Assembly: GCF_000276665.1 (NCBI RefSeq)
Contig: NW_004955465.1
Location: 6,147,303 to 6,211,302, forward strand
DNA length: 64,000 nucleotides
Direction: 5' to 3'
Origin: Chinchilla lanigera
Taxonomy: Eukaryota > Chordata > Mammalia > Rodentia > Chinchillidae
In this document: positions 11,551-23,820 of the stretch, piece by piece
How positions within the stretch are numbered: position 1 is the first letter of the stretch
Layout: every line of letters starts with the position of its first letter
Program-made: the position numbers and the translations under genes
Notes under the pieces: model-generated
Database searches by the model: none
What the model saw: only the letters and a program-made list of their open reading frames with translations
What the model was told of the DNA's origin: nothing

Positions 11551-13065
11551 GTCTTGATTTTAAAGGATGATTATAAGTTACAATTTACAAACTGTAACAA
11601 TTCTTTTCCAAATACTTTTCCCTGAAACTCAAAAACTCTTGTGGCAACTATGGTAAGTGTTTTTCCATGCTTGATTTCTGGGTGACCCCACCAGTTACGC
11701 CTTTCAGGCTTTAAGTTTAAAAGCATGCAGAAAAACAAACACCCTGCAGAGGTCCTGTTAATAAGGAATAAAGCTCAAATACACCTGTGCCGAACTTGGC
11801 CCCGACTCCACGCATCTGATACAAAAACCAACGCTTGCAACCTGTGGCATAAGAGAACCACAAACTCCTGAACCTAAAGATTCTGATGCCTGGGTTATGA
11901 CCCCTAGGCTCTGCTTTGAATTAGGATGGGGTCCAACCTGCATGGGGCTGTTGAAAGCTCCCTCACTGGCCTTACAGTGGGGACCACTGCCTTGACAACC
12001 CTCAGGTCGCCCATCATTTTAGCTAGGAAGAGCCAGAGTTCCTCTCCATCCTGCCCCATAGCTAGCTCACCCTGAAGCAGTCTCTCTTCTAACTCAGAAG
12101 TTACCTGGGGCTTTAGAGAACCTTGTTTGCTTTGGGTCTTTTTTTCTCCTGTCTGCATACTGCACTAGGATGTTGCATACCTACTGAGTATGTTTTGTTT
12201 GGGCGGGAAAAGGTGTGTATACCTTAATACTATTGTACATAGCCAAAGAATACAGCTGCTCTATAATAGCTATATTATTTTCGGTACCCTCCATCGCAGT
12301 GAGGCCCAATCTCTGGACTCCTGGTTTTAAAAGGGGAACAGCGCCAGAGAAAAATAAGTGAAGGAACATATGTAGTATCCAAGGTCACACCTCCAAAAGC
12401 CACCCAGACACACCCAGGAGCATGCTTTACTAATCTGATAGGTATTTCCTTATCCAATATAGTTGATGTATCAGGATTAATGACCAAGTGCCAATATGAC
12501 AAAGAGCCAGTATGACGAAATGCCAGGTGCAACAGATTTGTCATTGGTTCTTGAATAAGAATTGCCTCCACCTTGAATGAGCTAACAGTATTACATTTTC
12601 ACCTTAGATAACAATGTTTTTTTAAAAAATACAGCTTTGTATCTGGGAGAAAAATGGCTGAAAACTAAGTTTGCTGAGCACCCACCCCACCTCTGTTGAG
12701 TCCAAGTCTCTAGGGTGGGACTTAGAAACCAATGCTCAAAAACACATACGCTCTCTGATGATCAGGCAAACAGATAGGAAAAACTTCTCTGTTCCTGAAG
12801 GAGCTCAGAACACCAGCCCTGAGACATGCTTTCCAATGCCCAAGCAGAAACGAATGACCTGCCTGAAAGCATCTTGCTGTCTTCTACAATAAGCATAAAA
12901 AGCATAAAGACATCTTCAAAATATTCCATACTTGCTGGTTTATATCTTACCAAAGCATTTTTAATTATCTAAAGGTATTTGTTACGGTTTGAATATCCCA
13001 CCCCAAAAAAGCTCATGTTGAAATTTAATTGTCATTGTAACAGTGTCAAAAAGGGGGGGGGGCAT

Positions 13066-13125
13066 TTGAATGGTGGTAGAGCTCTTCATGTGTGTGAGAG
13101 GCTCTCGGTTTGATCCCTGAAGAAA
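13066..13125 (+). repeat. ID fragment seeding a purine tract
   Basis: GGTGGTAGAGCTCTTCATGT and GGTTTGATCCCTGAAG are the ID body. Its A-rich tail appears to have expanded into the GAA/GGA tract that follows. It interrupts a MaLR LTR. Confidence 0.6.
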
Positions 13126-13340
13126 AGGAAGAGGAGGAAGAGGCAAAGAAAGAGGAGGAAGAGGAAGGGGCAAAGGAAGAGGAGAGGGTGAGGAAGAGGA
13201 GGAAAAAGAGGAAGAGGAAGAGGAGGAGGAAGTGGAAGGAAAAAGAGAGAGGAAGAGGAGTAGCAAGAAGAGAAGGAAAAAAGAGAAGGGAGAAGAAGTG
13301 GAAAAAGTAGAGGAGAAAGAGGGAGAGGAAGAAGGACCTT
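13117..13340 (+). repeat. Polypurine GAA/GGA tract, about 220 bp
   Basis: Almost pure A/G on the plus strand (pure C/T on the other), irregular GAGGAAGA units. Open frames over it (Lys/Glu-rich or Ser/Phe/Leu-rich) are low-complexity artefacts. Confidence 0.95.
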
Positions 13341-13903
13341 GAAGAGGTGATTAGGGAGGAGGACCCTGCCCTCATGAAAGGATTAGTGCCCTCACTGAAG
13401 CAGTCTAAGTTATGCCCAGAGTGGCTTTGTTACAAGTTTGGTTCCCACCTGTCCCCTCTCTCACACGGCCATCTCCCCTCTTCCATGGGGTGACACAGCG
13501 AGAAGGACGTCGCCCCACACTGGCGACTTGATCTAGCATTGCCCAGCCTCCAGAACTGTGAGCAGAATAGCCTTCTATTGTTCATAACATTATTGGAAAA
13601 CACACTACAGCGGTATATAACTTTTTGTTTGATTGATTTTTTTCTTAACCCATGAAATGGAGTAGCAAAGTCCCCAACAGATTGGGTGGAAGCTAGAATG
13701 TCTTCATCAGAGAAACACCGATTTTATTTTACTCTGCAGACAATTCTTAGAACCATCAAGTCTATACTAGGAACAAAGCAATAGTCCATAACCACATACT
13801 TTCTAATGAATGATTTCTAATAATCCAGTTTATTTAATTTTTCATTAAAGTTAGGTTGCAAAGACACTCAGAGAATTTGCAGATAAAAATACATCAAGTT
13901 TAT

Positions 13904-14235
13904 TGTGACAGCCAGAATAATGCCCCCTCCCCCTCTCCCTCTATAGAGATGTTCTCATCCTAATCCCTAGGACCTGTGACTATGTCACCTCAGATGACAA
14001 AAGCGACTTTATACATGAGAGTCACAGATGGATCTGAAGATGCCACCCTGCTGGGTTTGAAGACGAGGGAAGGGGCCACCAGCCAAGGAGTACAGGTGAC
14101 CTTTAGGATCTGAAAAGGGCAGAGAGGTGGAGTCATGCCCAGAGCCTCCAGAAGAAATGCAGCCCTGCCAGTTTCTTGCCCAGAATCCTGAGGCTTATGT
14201 GGAGCCCTGGATCTACAGAACTGGAAGAGAAATCA
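13904..14235 (+). mobile_element. MLT1 LTR (MLT1C-like)
   Basis: TGTGACAGCCAGAATAATGC, GGACCTGTGACTATGTCACC, GGGGCCACCAGCCAAGGAGT and AGCCTCCAGAAGAAATGCAG follow the MLT1C-type consensus in order. Confidence 0.75.
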
Positions 14236-14600
14236 TTTGAGTCATCTCATAGCAGCCTGCGAAACATGCTCGACATCTACCAGCACTTGCTGTGAGAGGG
14301 TTGGGCTGATGCGCAAGTGGAGGAATGGGAATCGGGGTGGTCCTTCAGGAGAGGCTGCTGCTGCTGATGTGGGGAGAAGTGCACGTTGGCTAACCTGTGC
14401 TTTTAGGGTGCTTGTGTGTCCATCTGTCAGCAGGCATGGGCATGCAGCACATTAACCAACTGGACCAAGCAAGGAGAGGCCATATGCTGCTTTGTGCATT
14501 GGAGGTGGTTTCTTTTTTCTTAACCTGTAATAGTGACAGCTGGTGCTATTATTGAATCATTGTTTTATTACATTGTCCTTCCTACAATCCTGAGGCAAAG

Positions 14601-14703
14601 CAGGCCTGGTGAAACACACTCCTTGGGAGCCTGAGGCAGAAGGGTTGCCAGAGGAACATAGATAAACCTAGGCAATACAGTGAGATCCTGTCCCAAAAAA
14701 GGG
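14601..14703 (+). repeat. B1 SINE, degraded
   Basis: CTTGGGAGCCTGAGGCAGAAGG and GATCCTGTCCCAAAAAA match the B1 body at high divergence. It ends just before an LTR at 14719. Confidence 0.7.
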
Positions 14704-14718
14704 GTGTGGGAGATATGC

Positions 14719-15093
14719 TGTTACAGTTTATCTCTGGATGTTCCCCCAAAGCCTCATGCAGTCATGGGGCAGAATCCTAGAGTTTTTACTTGATTCATGG
14801 TCCAATGCCAGGATTATGGGTGTGAGTGCTACACCACCCTGGGGCAGGCAGCCTGCATACAATATGAGGGAGTGAAAGAGGCTTGCTCTCTGCACTCCTC
14901 CTCCGTTTGCTCTTGTTGCTTTGCTGTTTTCCACCACCATGGACTGCTGCCCTCTGCCATGCGCCACTCTGCCTTGGAGCCAGCTGAGTATGGACTGAAA
15001 CCTCCACAAACTGTGAGCTAAATAAACCTTTCCTTCCTTAAGTCTGGGCATCAAGTATTTTGTCCCATCAATGAGAGAAAAGTAACCAACACA
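14719..15093 (+). mobile_element. MaLR-type solo LTR, family A copy 1
   Basis: It begins TGTTACAG and ends AACCAACACA. It carries GCCTCATGCAGTCATGGGG and GAGCTAAATAAACCTTTCC (poly-A signal AATAAA). It is strongly similar over its length to 23458-23820, so both belong to one LTR family. No internal retroviral sequence adjoins it. Confidence 0.85.
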
Positions 15094-15165
15094 GCTGCTT
15101 GTCTAGTATGTACAAGGCCCTGTTCCATCCGCAGCACCACAAGAAAGAAAGAAAAAAGAAAAGAT
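15094..15165 (+). repeat. ID 3' fragment
   Basis: GTCTAGTATGTACAAGGCCC, TTCCATCCGCAGCACCAC and an AAAGAAAG tail, directly abutting the end of the LTR at 15093. Confidence 0.65.
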
Positions 15166-15169
15166 CATG

Positions 15170-16876
15170 AGGCAGAAGTAAGGAGTAGGTTAAATGAACT
15201 GCAGCCCAGATCCCTGAGCTCATTAGCATCCTTGTGCCAGTCAACTGCCTTAACCAGTCAGGGGGGAGAAACACAAATTAACATAGAGTGAAGGGGCAGT
15301 ACACATGTGCTGTAGGTGATGACCAAATCCAGGTAGTTAGTACTTCTCTCTGTGTATCATTTCTCTGTGTTTGGGGCCTTCTATGGTAACGATGCATCAA
15401 AAACGGATTGTGAGGAAGGAGCAGAGAGGAAAAAGGGGATGCACCTGGAGTCCTGCATTACTGTCAGAAGGCCAGGCTGTGGAGCCTGCATGCAGTTAGT
15501 GCTGAATCAACAAATGCCTCTTAAGTAAACCAAGGCAGGGATGGAAGCCTCAAGCCACCCACTGTTGGGGTGATGAGATCTTCACATACAGTCCATCCTG
15601 CCTTGCTTCCACCTGGTTTCCCTTAAACCTCCTCATGCTGCAGCTGTTGCTGAAGCTCCTGCAATTGCAGCAAAGAGTATAAGACAGGCGCCAGAAGCCA
15701 AATTTCACTGGAGGCAGACTTGTCACCTCCACAGAGCGGCGCCAGAACCAACCTCTGACATACACATCACGGCTTCCCACAGCTAGCATGCTCTTTGTGC
15801 TCTATTGATTCCACCCCATAGCCCTACATCTCAGCAGCAGAGAGAGGACAGAGGCAGGAGTGTGCCCAAGACTTGCTCTTAGCAGGGACCTACAGAAATC
15901 CAAGCGCCAGGTCCCTGAACTCCTCATGCTTTGTACTTGAAGTTGCTAATGATTTTCAAATAAGACTAAGTGGAGGAAGAGGTAAAAGTTTCCTTCCCTC
16001 AGCACCTGCTGAGAAAGACAGCCCAGGCCTTGCCTGAGAAACACCGGGGGAACTTGAGGAAGACCGATGAAATTCCAGACTCCTTTCCCCCAAAGCCTTT
16101 CCGCACTATCGCTCTGGATCCTCCGCCTGCCTCAGCTGAAATCACAGAGCCGGCCCTCCACACGCCCAGCGCCCCCTGGAAGGGGCCGGGCCCGGCGCAC
16201 AGCCTGGAGCGACTCCCCCTGCTACGAGCTCCCTGGCAGGGCGTTGCTGTTTTTTCACCATTTCTGAAGACGGGTCCTTCGCTCAACAGCTGTGTTTGTT
16301 TACGGGCCTAGAAATGAACACAAGACACGTTGGCTGGGTCCAGCAGAGTCTCTCGTTTGGCATCTCCCCCTCCAGACTACACAATATATTAGTCCTTGTG
16401 GCCCAGTTATAACTTCCACAGACGGGGGCGAAGCGGGCGGAGAGAGGCGAGTTCGCCACGCATGGGAATCTTCTATTATTTATTCCAAATTCTGCAGACA
16501 GATGGACAGCTTTTTTTTTTTCCTTTTAGCAGAGCCAAAAGCCACACCTGCCTTCCCCATCTGCACCTGCCATTTGCTCATGCTGGAGGGACAACGCCTC
16601 CTCTTCCCAGACTCCCGGGACAGCCCGGCAAGCAGCCCGGTGGAGCCCAGGAGATGTGCCGGAGCGTGACAGCAAACTTGGACGCCCACAACCACAGACC
16701 ACATTTTTCTGTCGGGCCCACGGCTCCCTAAAGCAGTCAGCTTTCTGCGCGAAACTCACCAGTCTTTTCCCTTAAAGTGGTGTCACCAAAAGATGGGGGT
16801 AAAAGACCAGGACCCAAAAGAAGCGGCAATGTTTCCTTGGAGTTTTTTATTTAGAAAAATACTTTTTCTTTCTTTC

Positions 16877-16921
<45 letters not shown>

Positions 16922-17580
16922 CACTTTTATTCCCATAAGGAGTCTCTCCCGCCCCTCCACTTTTTAAAATAAAAATAAGAGGATTGTTACTTTCTATAAA
17001 AATACAGAAATTTAGCAGTGTTTTTTTTCCCCCAATAGCAACAGCCCTCTTGTTTCAAAGGAAAGAGCTGTCTTGTGCTTTCACTTCTTTGAGATTTCTT
17101 TTATGTTTCTCCTCCCCTGGGGTTGGCGGCCGATAGAGACGGGAAACACTGGAGAAATGTCTCCAAGTTCTAAACTTCGCTGCTGAGACGCACGCTTTGT
17201 GCTTCACAACCCAGGCTGCTAAACGCTAACCTTCTCATCCAGCGCTTGCCCTTGCGGAGTCTGCAAGGGCGTCAGGGGGACGCAGACAGACCCAGGGTGT
17301 AGGGGTCAGGTTCCAGCCTGAGCCTGAACAGAGGTCGCATTTAATGGGCTGCGGCTGCCTCTCACACCTGGGAAAGGGCCTCTCCCCTGACCCCCTGGAT
17401 GTCACTGCAAACAGACTTCTGGGGGCCGCGCCTCCTGCCATCAGGCGGCCTCCATGCCAGCCCAGAAGCTAAGAGCCCCTCTCATTGCATGCTTACCCCT
17501 AGGGGAAAACTGGGAGCCTAGGGATGCACAGCAAGCATGTGGGCAGGACATGTGATCGGGTGAGTATCCGCTCTCCATCA
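15170..17580. other. Unassigned intronic sequence with a moderately GC-rich patch
   Basis: Apart from the GT microsatellite at 16879, nothing is recognised. A GC-richer patch at about 15.97-16.28 kb has some CpG (GGGGCCGGGCCCGGCGC) but no promoter motifs. Confidence 0.5.
16879..16922 (+). repeat. GT dinucleotide microsatellite
   Basis: About 20 consecutive GT units, ending with a GTGCGTGC variant, just after a TTTC run. Confidence 0.97.
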
Positions 17581-17581
17581 T

Positions 17582-17893
17582 GCTTCAGGACCCGAGATGT
17601 TTTAGATTTGGGGGTTTTTCCTGCGTTTGTTTGGAATAGTTCCAGAATAAAACATCTTGGGGATGGGACCCAAATCTAAACACAAAATCCATTTGTTTCG
17701 TACAAACCTTATACACATAGCCCAGGGGTACTTTTATGTAATATTTTCAGCACACCTGCATTTTGACTGCAACCTATCCAAAGAGGTCAGGTGTGGAATT
17801 TTCCACTTGTGTCTCCATGTCGACACTCGAAAAGTGTTGGATTTTGGAACAATTTGGATTTCTGATTTTCAGATTAGGGATGCACAACCTCTA
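17582..17893 (+). mobile_element. Tigger-type (pogo) non-autonomous DNA transposon
   Basis: CATCTTGGGGATGGGACCC, CTTATACACATAGCCCAGGG, TGACTGCAACCTATCC, GGTGTGGAATTTTCCACTTG and a right end AGATTAGGGATGCACAACCT match the mammalian Tigger family whose ends read CAGGTTGAGTATCCC (Tigger4-like by recollection). Confidence 0.75.
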
Positions 17894-19689
17894 TGACCGC
17901 TGGAAAAGCACTTAGAATGTATGGGCCCCGCACACATGGGGGCGAACGCACTGAAGTGCCTCTTCTTATTAAATCAGAATCTGAGCATTGTTGCAGATGC
18001 GATTGCGTTTGGAGGTAGAAAGAAAAATTAGTAAGCTACACATTAAGGGGAGATTTACATTTCTGTGAATTTACTGATTGTTTTCATCAGCCAGCATTTA
18101 GGGCACACTTCTGAAATACCTTCCGGTTAGACACATATGTCTTACCACTGACATCCTGTAAGCGCCAAGAGACAACGACTGCTGCTCAAAGCTGTGAATT
18201 CGCGACAGCAGGTGACTGGTGTAACCACGAAAGAGAATTCATTCTGAAAGCAAACTTTCAAGGGTCCACCTGGGAAGTCACTGGCTGGCCCTGGCTGCAT
18301 CCTTGGAAAAACAATCAAGTAAATCTCTTTCTTATAACAAGCCCAAGGGGAATAAACCACAGTCCTTGTCCTTCCAGGGGTTACAGAAAAGTGAGGGCAC
18401 AAGAAATTCACAAATGACAATGGAGCCATCAGAATGAAAAAATAAAATGCAAAGAGCTAGAGGAAAGGGAAGTCAGCCTACTTTGAAGAGGTCGGGAAAA
18501 CATAATGAAGGAGCTACCATTTGAGATTACCTCAAAGGCCGGCCAGGTGCCAATAAGGAAAGAGTGTGTATCGATGCACCTGAGATGTGGGTAGCAATGG
18601 CGGGCAGCTCTGTCATTGTCTTCTGTCCCAGCCAGTCCATCCTTCCCTCTGTGCTGGCTCCATAAAACAGCAACCATGCCGGGAAGCTGGGGAGCTGTCC
18701 CAGCTACACTGGAGTTCTCTATGCTGTTAATTGATCACACGGAGTCTATTACAGACTATCACATGTCCTTCTCAATCCTACAAAAAGAGAACTGCACTTG
18801 GAATTCTATGCTAAAATAATAAACTGTGCTCTTTCTGTCTACTGCCCAGTGATATTATGTTGGAACACTTGACTGGAAAACTTACTATCATGACCAGCCA
18901 AGTGCTGAAGGGCATAATGTTTTGATTGTCAAACAGGTTGTACATGATGCAAATATATGACTTAAGAAGTGATTTCACAAACATTCTGTAACAGTAATCT
19001 GACTCATAAACTCCAACATAGTCTCATAAAACAGCTGTGTGTATAAGTAATCCAAGATCGTCTTTGAGAAATGTTACAGAGAAAAGCATGAAATGAGAGG
19101 AGAGAGTTTGAACCTTGTGAGGGATACCATTTCCCATTCTAACTTCAGTGTTTGATAGAAGGCAAGGGCCAAAGCGAGTTCTCTCACAAGAAGCCCTGGA
19201 GCTGTGAGTCCAGGGGGAATAAACAATAAATGTCAGGCTTATATTTTCAAATTAACTGGTGACTTCCTACCCACTGAGTGCAGCCTTGGGCAAAGAGCGC
19301 ACTTGGAAGATCCCACAAAACAATACTTAGTTCACAGACAGCTTTTGGATTTTGACTTTGACTAGGGTTCTGCAGGCACCCCTTCACACTGTGTTCCATG
19401 AAGCCACCCCTCCATGTCACCAGCCGCGAAGTCCGACAGGAAATGGTGTTCCTCGCTTCACCCACTTCCTTTTGTCCACATGCAAACTTCAACGATATTC
19501 AGGGAAAGAGCCAAACAACTTACAATTCTGTTCTTTCTGTTTCAGTTGCACAAGTTCACCATACCAGCTCAAGAAAAACATGAAATTCTGGCTCACTAAA
19601 CATAATTAAGAAAGGACTCAGTAGGTCTTTAAATTTTAGTTCTCTGAAAAAAATTATTTTACTTCCCTCAAGCTTTGTAAGTGATTTGA
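17894..19689. other. Unassigned intronic sequence
   Basis: No repeat family or gene recognised. Confidence 0.5.
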
Positions 19690-19830
19690 GTACGGAGCAG
19701 TGACACATACGTGGAGTCCCATCGCCTTGGAAAGCTGAGGCAGGAGGATCACTTCGGCTCAGAAGTTTGGGGCCAGCCTAAGTAACATAGTAAAAGATCC
19801 CCATCTCCAAATTAAATGGAATTACATTAC
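19690..19830 (+). repeat. B1/7SL-derived SINE, degraded
   Basis: AAGCTGAGGCAGGAGGATCAC and GGGGCCAGCCTAAGTAACAT resemble the B1/proto-Alu body, followed by an AT-rich tail. Confidence 0.75.
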
Positions 19831-20346
19831 ATTAATAAATCTGATTGGTTTAGTGTCATATGAGTCCATTACTTAAAGCCCAAAGCAGGCCCCAGGCAAG
19901 AATTTATAGAGTTAAAACGGTCTTAAAGAACATGTGTTTTACTGAAAACGTAACTGGGATCTAGAAAGGTTCAGCAATTCTGTCACCGGCATGTTAGTGG
20001 CAAAACTGGGACTAAAAACAACATGCTCAGGACTTCAGCACGCTGGGTGGTGGCTGAGCCGAGGTCTAACTGCCTCCAGCATGGCTTGCATGTCTTCCTG
20101 CCCATCCCCCCTCACTGGTCCCCTCTGCCTAGAGCTACCCAAGGAACCAAGTGGCAGAATCTGCCTGTTGTGCGATTATTCTGTGGTGATCAGACCTTCC
20201 TAGGGACCTGCATTCTTGACGAGATCCATGAAATTGCTAGTGTTGAGTGTATTTGTATGGGAATGCAGGATGTAAGGGCTATGATATATTGAGATCATCT
20301 CTTGGATCACTGAATTTTAAGTTCCAAAATTAGCAGTGCGGAAGAT

Positions 20347-20576
20347 TTTTTTTCAGGGGGGTGGGACTGGGGCTTGAACCCAGGGCCTCTGCATTGAGCT
20401 ATAGCCTCAACCTTTCTTAATTTTCAGGTTTTTGTTTTTGTTTTTGTTTTTGTTTTGAGTCACACTCTTGCTAAGTCACTAAATTTCCAAGCCCACCTCA
20501 AACTTGCAATCCTCCTGTCTCTGCCTCCCAGAATGCTGGGATTACAGGCACTGTAATGTGCCACTGCACCCAGTTT
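20347..20576 (-). repeat. B1-dID composite SINE
   Basis: Read on the minus strand, a B1 half (right part, TGTAATCCCAGCATTCTGGG-like) is followed by CAAAAACAAAAAC linker and then an ID half ending in the left poly-T. The TTTTTG pentamer-hexamer run at 20430-20457 is the expanded linker. Confidence 0.8.
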
Positions 20577-21936
20577 GAGAAAAAACGTTCTTTAGGAGAC
20601 ACCTTCCTGGCACCAATTGGCCAGCCAGAAGGTAGTCCAGTGGGTACCATGGGCCAGGCATCATGCATAACATTGACACTGCAAACGGGAAGAAGTCAGC
20701 CTCTGATCTTAGAGCTAGCAGGCAGCACAGGGTACACAGATTGCTCCTCGCAGTGTTACCTGGGCAGCTGTGAGACCACGAGAGTGGCCACAGAGGAGGG
20801 AACCCCAACCCCACCTCATATGCAGGTAGAAGAGGAGTAAGAGAGTTGTGACCAAGCTGAAGAAAAGTTGGGATGCCAAAATGGCAACGTGCCTGCCCCA
20901 TGGTGTGACACTTTTTATGTGTCTGGACAGGCAAGCTGCCTGCTGGGATGACCCTTAAGGCACTTAGCCACTGCCACAGCTACTGGAAAGAAGTAAAATG
21001 CATACACAAAATGCCACACGATACAGCAGGGCAGAGAGGGTTTTGTTGACCTTATTTCAAATAAGCAAAGGCCAGTTATCGGTGAGGCACTTTCCCAAAA
21101 CACAGATCTAGGAAGGTCCTACAAGGACCTAAAGAAACCCACGTGCATCTCCTGGTCTGCGAAAAGTGCCTGATGGTAGATACTGAGCCAAAATCTACTG
21201 CGTCTGTTTCTGGTCTGCTCATTGTTTCAAGTATGAGAACCTCTTGTTTCTTTGCGCAGTACCCTGCCAGGGCAGGTAGCCTGCCACTGAGTTCTCAAAG
21301 TGTGGTGGCCCCTCAACCCACATTCACATTCTCAGAATGAGAACGCACAGACGCCGGGACCTCTGCAGAGGATGACTTTCCCAGAAGGAAGCTGAGCTAT
21401 GACTCGGTCACGTGAAAGCTTTGTGAAAATGGGATCTGCTGGGCTGGTGTTTCTCCAGGCAGGGACCGCCTTCTCCACTCGCAAAGTGAGGTGTTTTGCA
21501 TTTGCAGAACTATGATCTAGAAAAGGAGTCAGTGCCCAGGGAGGAGTTGCATAGGAAGCTTGCAAGATCATGAAAGGGCTTCAAAAGCACATGGACTTCC
21601 AGGGAATGGCTGTGCTCACAGGATGGGGGCATGGAGACGTCATTACGACACAGTCTCAGGAAGGGGACAGAGAGAAGGCTGGATGGCTGTGTTCCCAGCT
21701 CTGCAGCACAGGGATGCAGGGGACCTGCAAAGCAGAGATCTATCTTCCTGATCTGGATACGTGACACAGCAGGTGCACTGTATAACCCCAAAAGGTCACC
21801 ACTGGGCTGTGGGGCAGGGTGTGGGAGACAGGGAGAGAGCTGGAAATAAAGCGGGCAGCACATCTGAAATGAACCTTGGTTTAGCATAATTTCCTTATCA
21901 AAGGGTCAAAGGATGTTGAAACACAATCGGCCCCTG

Positions 21937-22335
21937 AACTGGGCTGAATATGAATGGCCTTACAAAAGCCATGCCCTCCCTAGAACCTCAGAGTATGACA
22001 GTTTTTGGAAATAGGGTCTCTGTAGATATAATTAAGATAACTGATATCCTTATGAGATGACTGATGCCCTTACAGGAGGCAGAATCAGGCACAGACAGCA
22101 TGCCAAGGGGACAGATGCAGAGACTGGCATGATGCTTCTACAAGCCGAGGATTGCCAGCAACACCAGAAGCCAAATCGAAGATCAGGACAGGTTCTTTCC
22201 GAGAGCCTTCAGAATGCGCACAGCCAGGACAACTCCTTGACTCCAGACTTCTCGTCTCTAGAACTTGAGAGACTAAATTTCTGCTGTTCAAAGCCAGGAC
22301 TTTGTTATGACAGCTCCAGGCAACAAACTAACCCT
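21937..22335 (+). mobile_element. MLT1 LTR (MLT1A-like)
   Basis: ACCTCAGAGTATGACAG, GGAAATAGGGTCTCTGTAG, TGATGCTTCTACAAGCC, AACACCAGAAGCC and GAACTTGAGAGACTAAATT are diagnostic MLT1A segments in order. Confidence 0.85.
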
Positions 22336-22918
22336 ACTACGTATTTTGCAGACAAAACAATGTTTACACATAGCATAACCTTTCATTTGACTTCTTTTTA
22401 TCACACAAAAGGACTTCCCTTCTGTACCCCAAAGATTAATTGTTATGCAACTGTCCTCCCACCATAAACCATTAGAAAACTGGTAAAACTTAGAAACAAA
22501 AGACTTGATTGCTAGCTGAAGGGAGAACTCAGAGCAGCCCCAAGAGGGGTCCAGACAGAGCCCAGCAATCTATCCATGCTGGGTTTGGAAGACAGGGTAT
22601 GGGACACCAAAGGGGACTGGGGCAGTGTCGGTAAAACCAAGCACCAGAAAAGGAATTACACAAAGACAGCTCCAAAGATCAGCCCAGGGCTCTTCTCCAG
22701 TCCTCACCCACTTTGTCCTGTTCTGCTCTTGTACAAGAAAAAGCCCCAAGGCAGGAAAGGATTACAGAGAAGCAATGGGCAATAAGAGAAAGGAAAGGAA
22801 AAGAGAATTACCAGTGTTTACAAAAGGCTGGGAAAAGTTTGTGTGCCCAAGAACCAGCAGTGTGAAGATATCTCATAATATATACAGTACTGGGGAGAGT
22901 CCTCCAAACAAATATGTC

Positions 22919-23095
22919 TTCTGTAGCTGCCATACCCTGGGAGGCTGAAGCAGGAGGATTAACAAGTTTGACCCAGGCAATTCAGTGAGAACTTGTCTCA
23001 AAATTTAAAAAAAAAAAAATTCTAACAATGGCTAAGAATGTAGCTCAGTGTGAGAGGTCCTAGATTCAATCCCCATTTTCATTAAAAAAGAAAAA
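22919..23095 (+). repeat. B1-dID composite SINE
   Basis: CCCTGGGAGGCTGAAGCAGG and AACTTGTCTCAAAA (B1 half), an A-rich linker, then GAATGTAGCTCAGTGTGAGA and GATTCAATCCCC (ID half) and an A-rich tail. Confidence 0.8.
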
Positions 23096-23457
23096 GAAAA
23101 CAATGTGCCTTAGTAGTTGGATAAATTAATCCTAAAGTCTGATCTAGATCTACCACAACAAAGTTTAAAGCCTCAGAGCAATCTGCAGATTAGTGAACTG
23201 CACACAGGAATAAAATCTTTTCTTTAAAAAAATAACAAAATCAAGCACACAGTATGTAATCAAAAATTACTGAGCATGCAAAATTGTAGGAAAATATAAT
23301 TTACAATGAAAAGAGAAAAAGTCAATCAATTGAAAGACTCAGAAATGATGGGTGTAATAGAATTAGTAGGCAAGGTTTTTAAAATACCTATTACAAATCC
23401 TAAAAATATGTCCAAGGATGTAAAGAAAATCCTAAATAGGAGGAGGAGGTACCTGGG

Positions 23458-23820
23458 TGTTATGGTTTGTGTCTGGGTGTGTCCCCCTAAAGCCTCAGGC
23501 AGTCATGGGGTGGGCTTCTTTATGATTGATTCATGGTCCAGTGTTGGAATTATGGATGTAATACATTGCCCTAGGGCAGGTAGTTTGCATACAATCTAAG
23601 GGACGGAAAGAGGCTTCCTTGCTGCTCCTCCCTGTTGTCTTGTTGCTTTGCTGTCTTCTACCACCATGAACTGTTGCCCTCTTCCATGTGCCACTCTGCC
23701 TTGAAGCCAGCTGAGTATGGACTAAACGCTCCATAAACTGTGAGCTAAATAAACCTTTCCTCCCTTAATTCTGGGTGTCAGGTATTTTGTCTCAGCAATG
23801 AGAGAAAAGTAACCAAGACA
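23458..23820 (+). mobile_element. MaLR-type solo LTR, family A copy 2, inserted in L1
   Basis: TGTTATGGTTTGTGTC through AGTAACCAAGACA, with GAGCTAAATAAACCTTTCC; same family as 14719-15093. L1 ORF1-region homology lies on both sides, so the LTR is younger than the L1. Confidence 0.85.

Larger units (their letters stand above)
12980..13615 (+). mobile_element. MaLR LTR (MST-like) interrupted by ID and purine tract
   Basis: TGTTACGGTTTGAATATCCC begins the LTR. After the insertion it resumes with CCCTGCCCTCATGAAAGGAT, a CCATGGGGTGACACAGCGAG-like segment and CCTCCAGAACTGTGAGCAGA. These are landmarks of MST/THE-type MaLR LTRs. Confidence 0.75.

Noticed and set aside
13046..13375. Ser/Phe/Leu-rich or Lys/Glu-rich proteins
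   Set aside because: Translations of a polypurine/polypyrimidine tract in both directions.
15970..16290. Second CpG-island promoter in the intron
   Set aside because: GC-rich but short, few CpG, no TATA, CCAAT or clear GC-box cluster, and no first-exon candidate.
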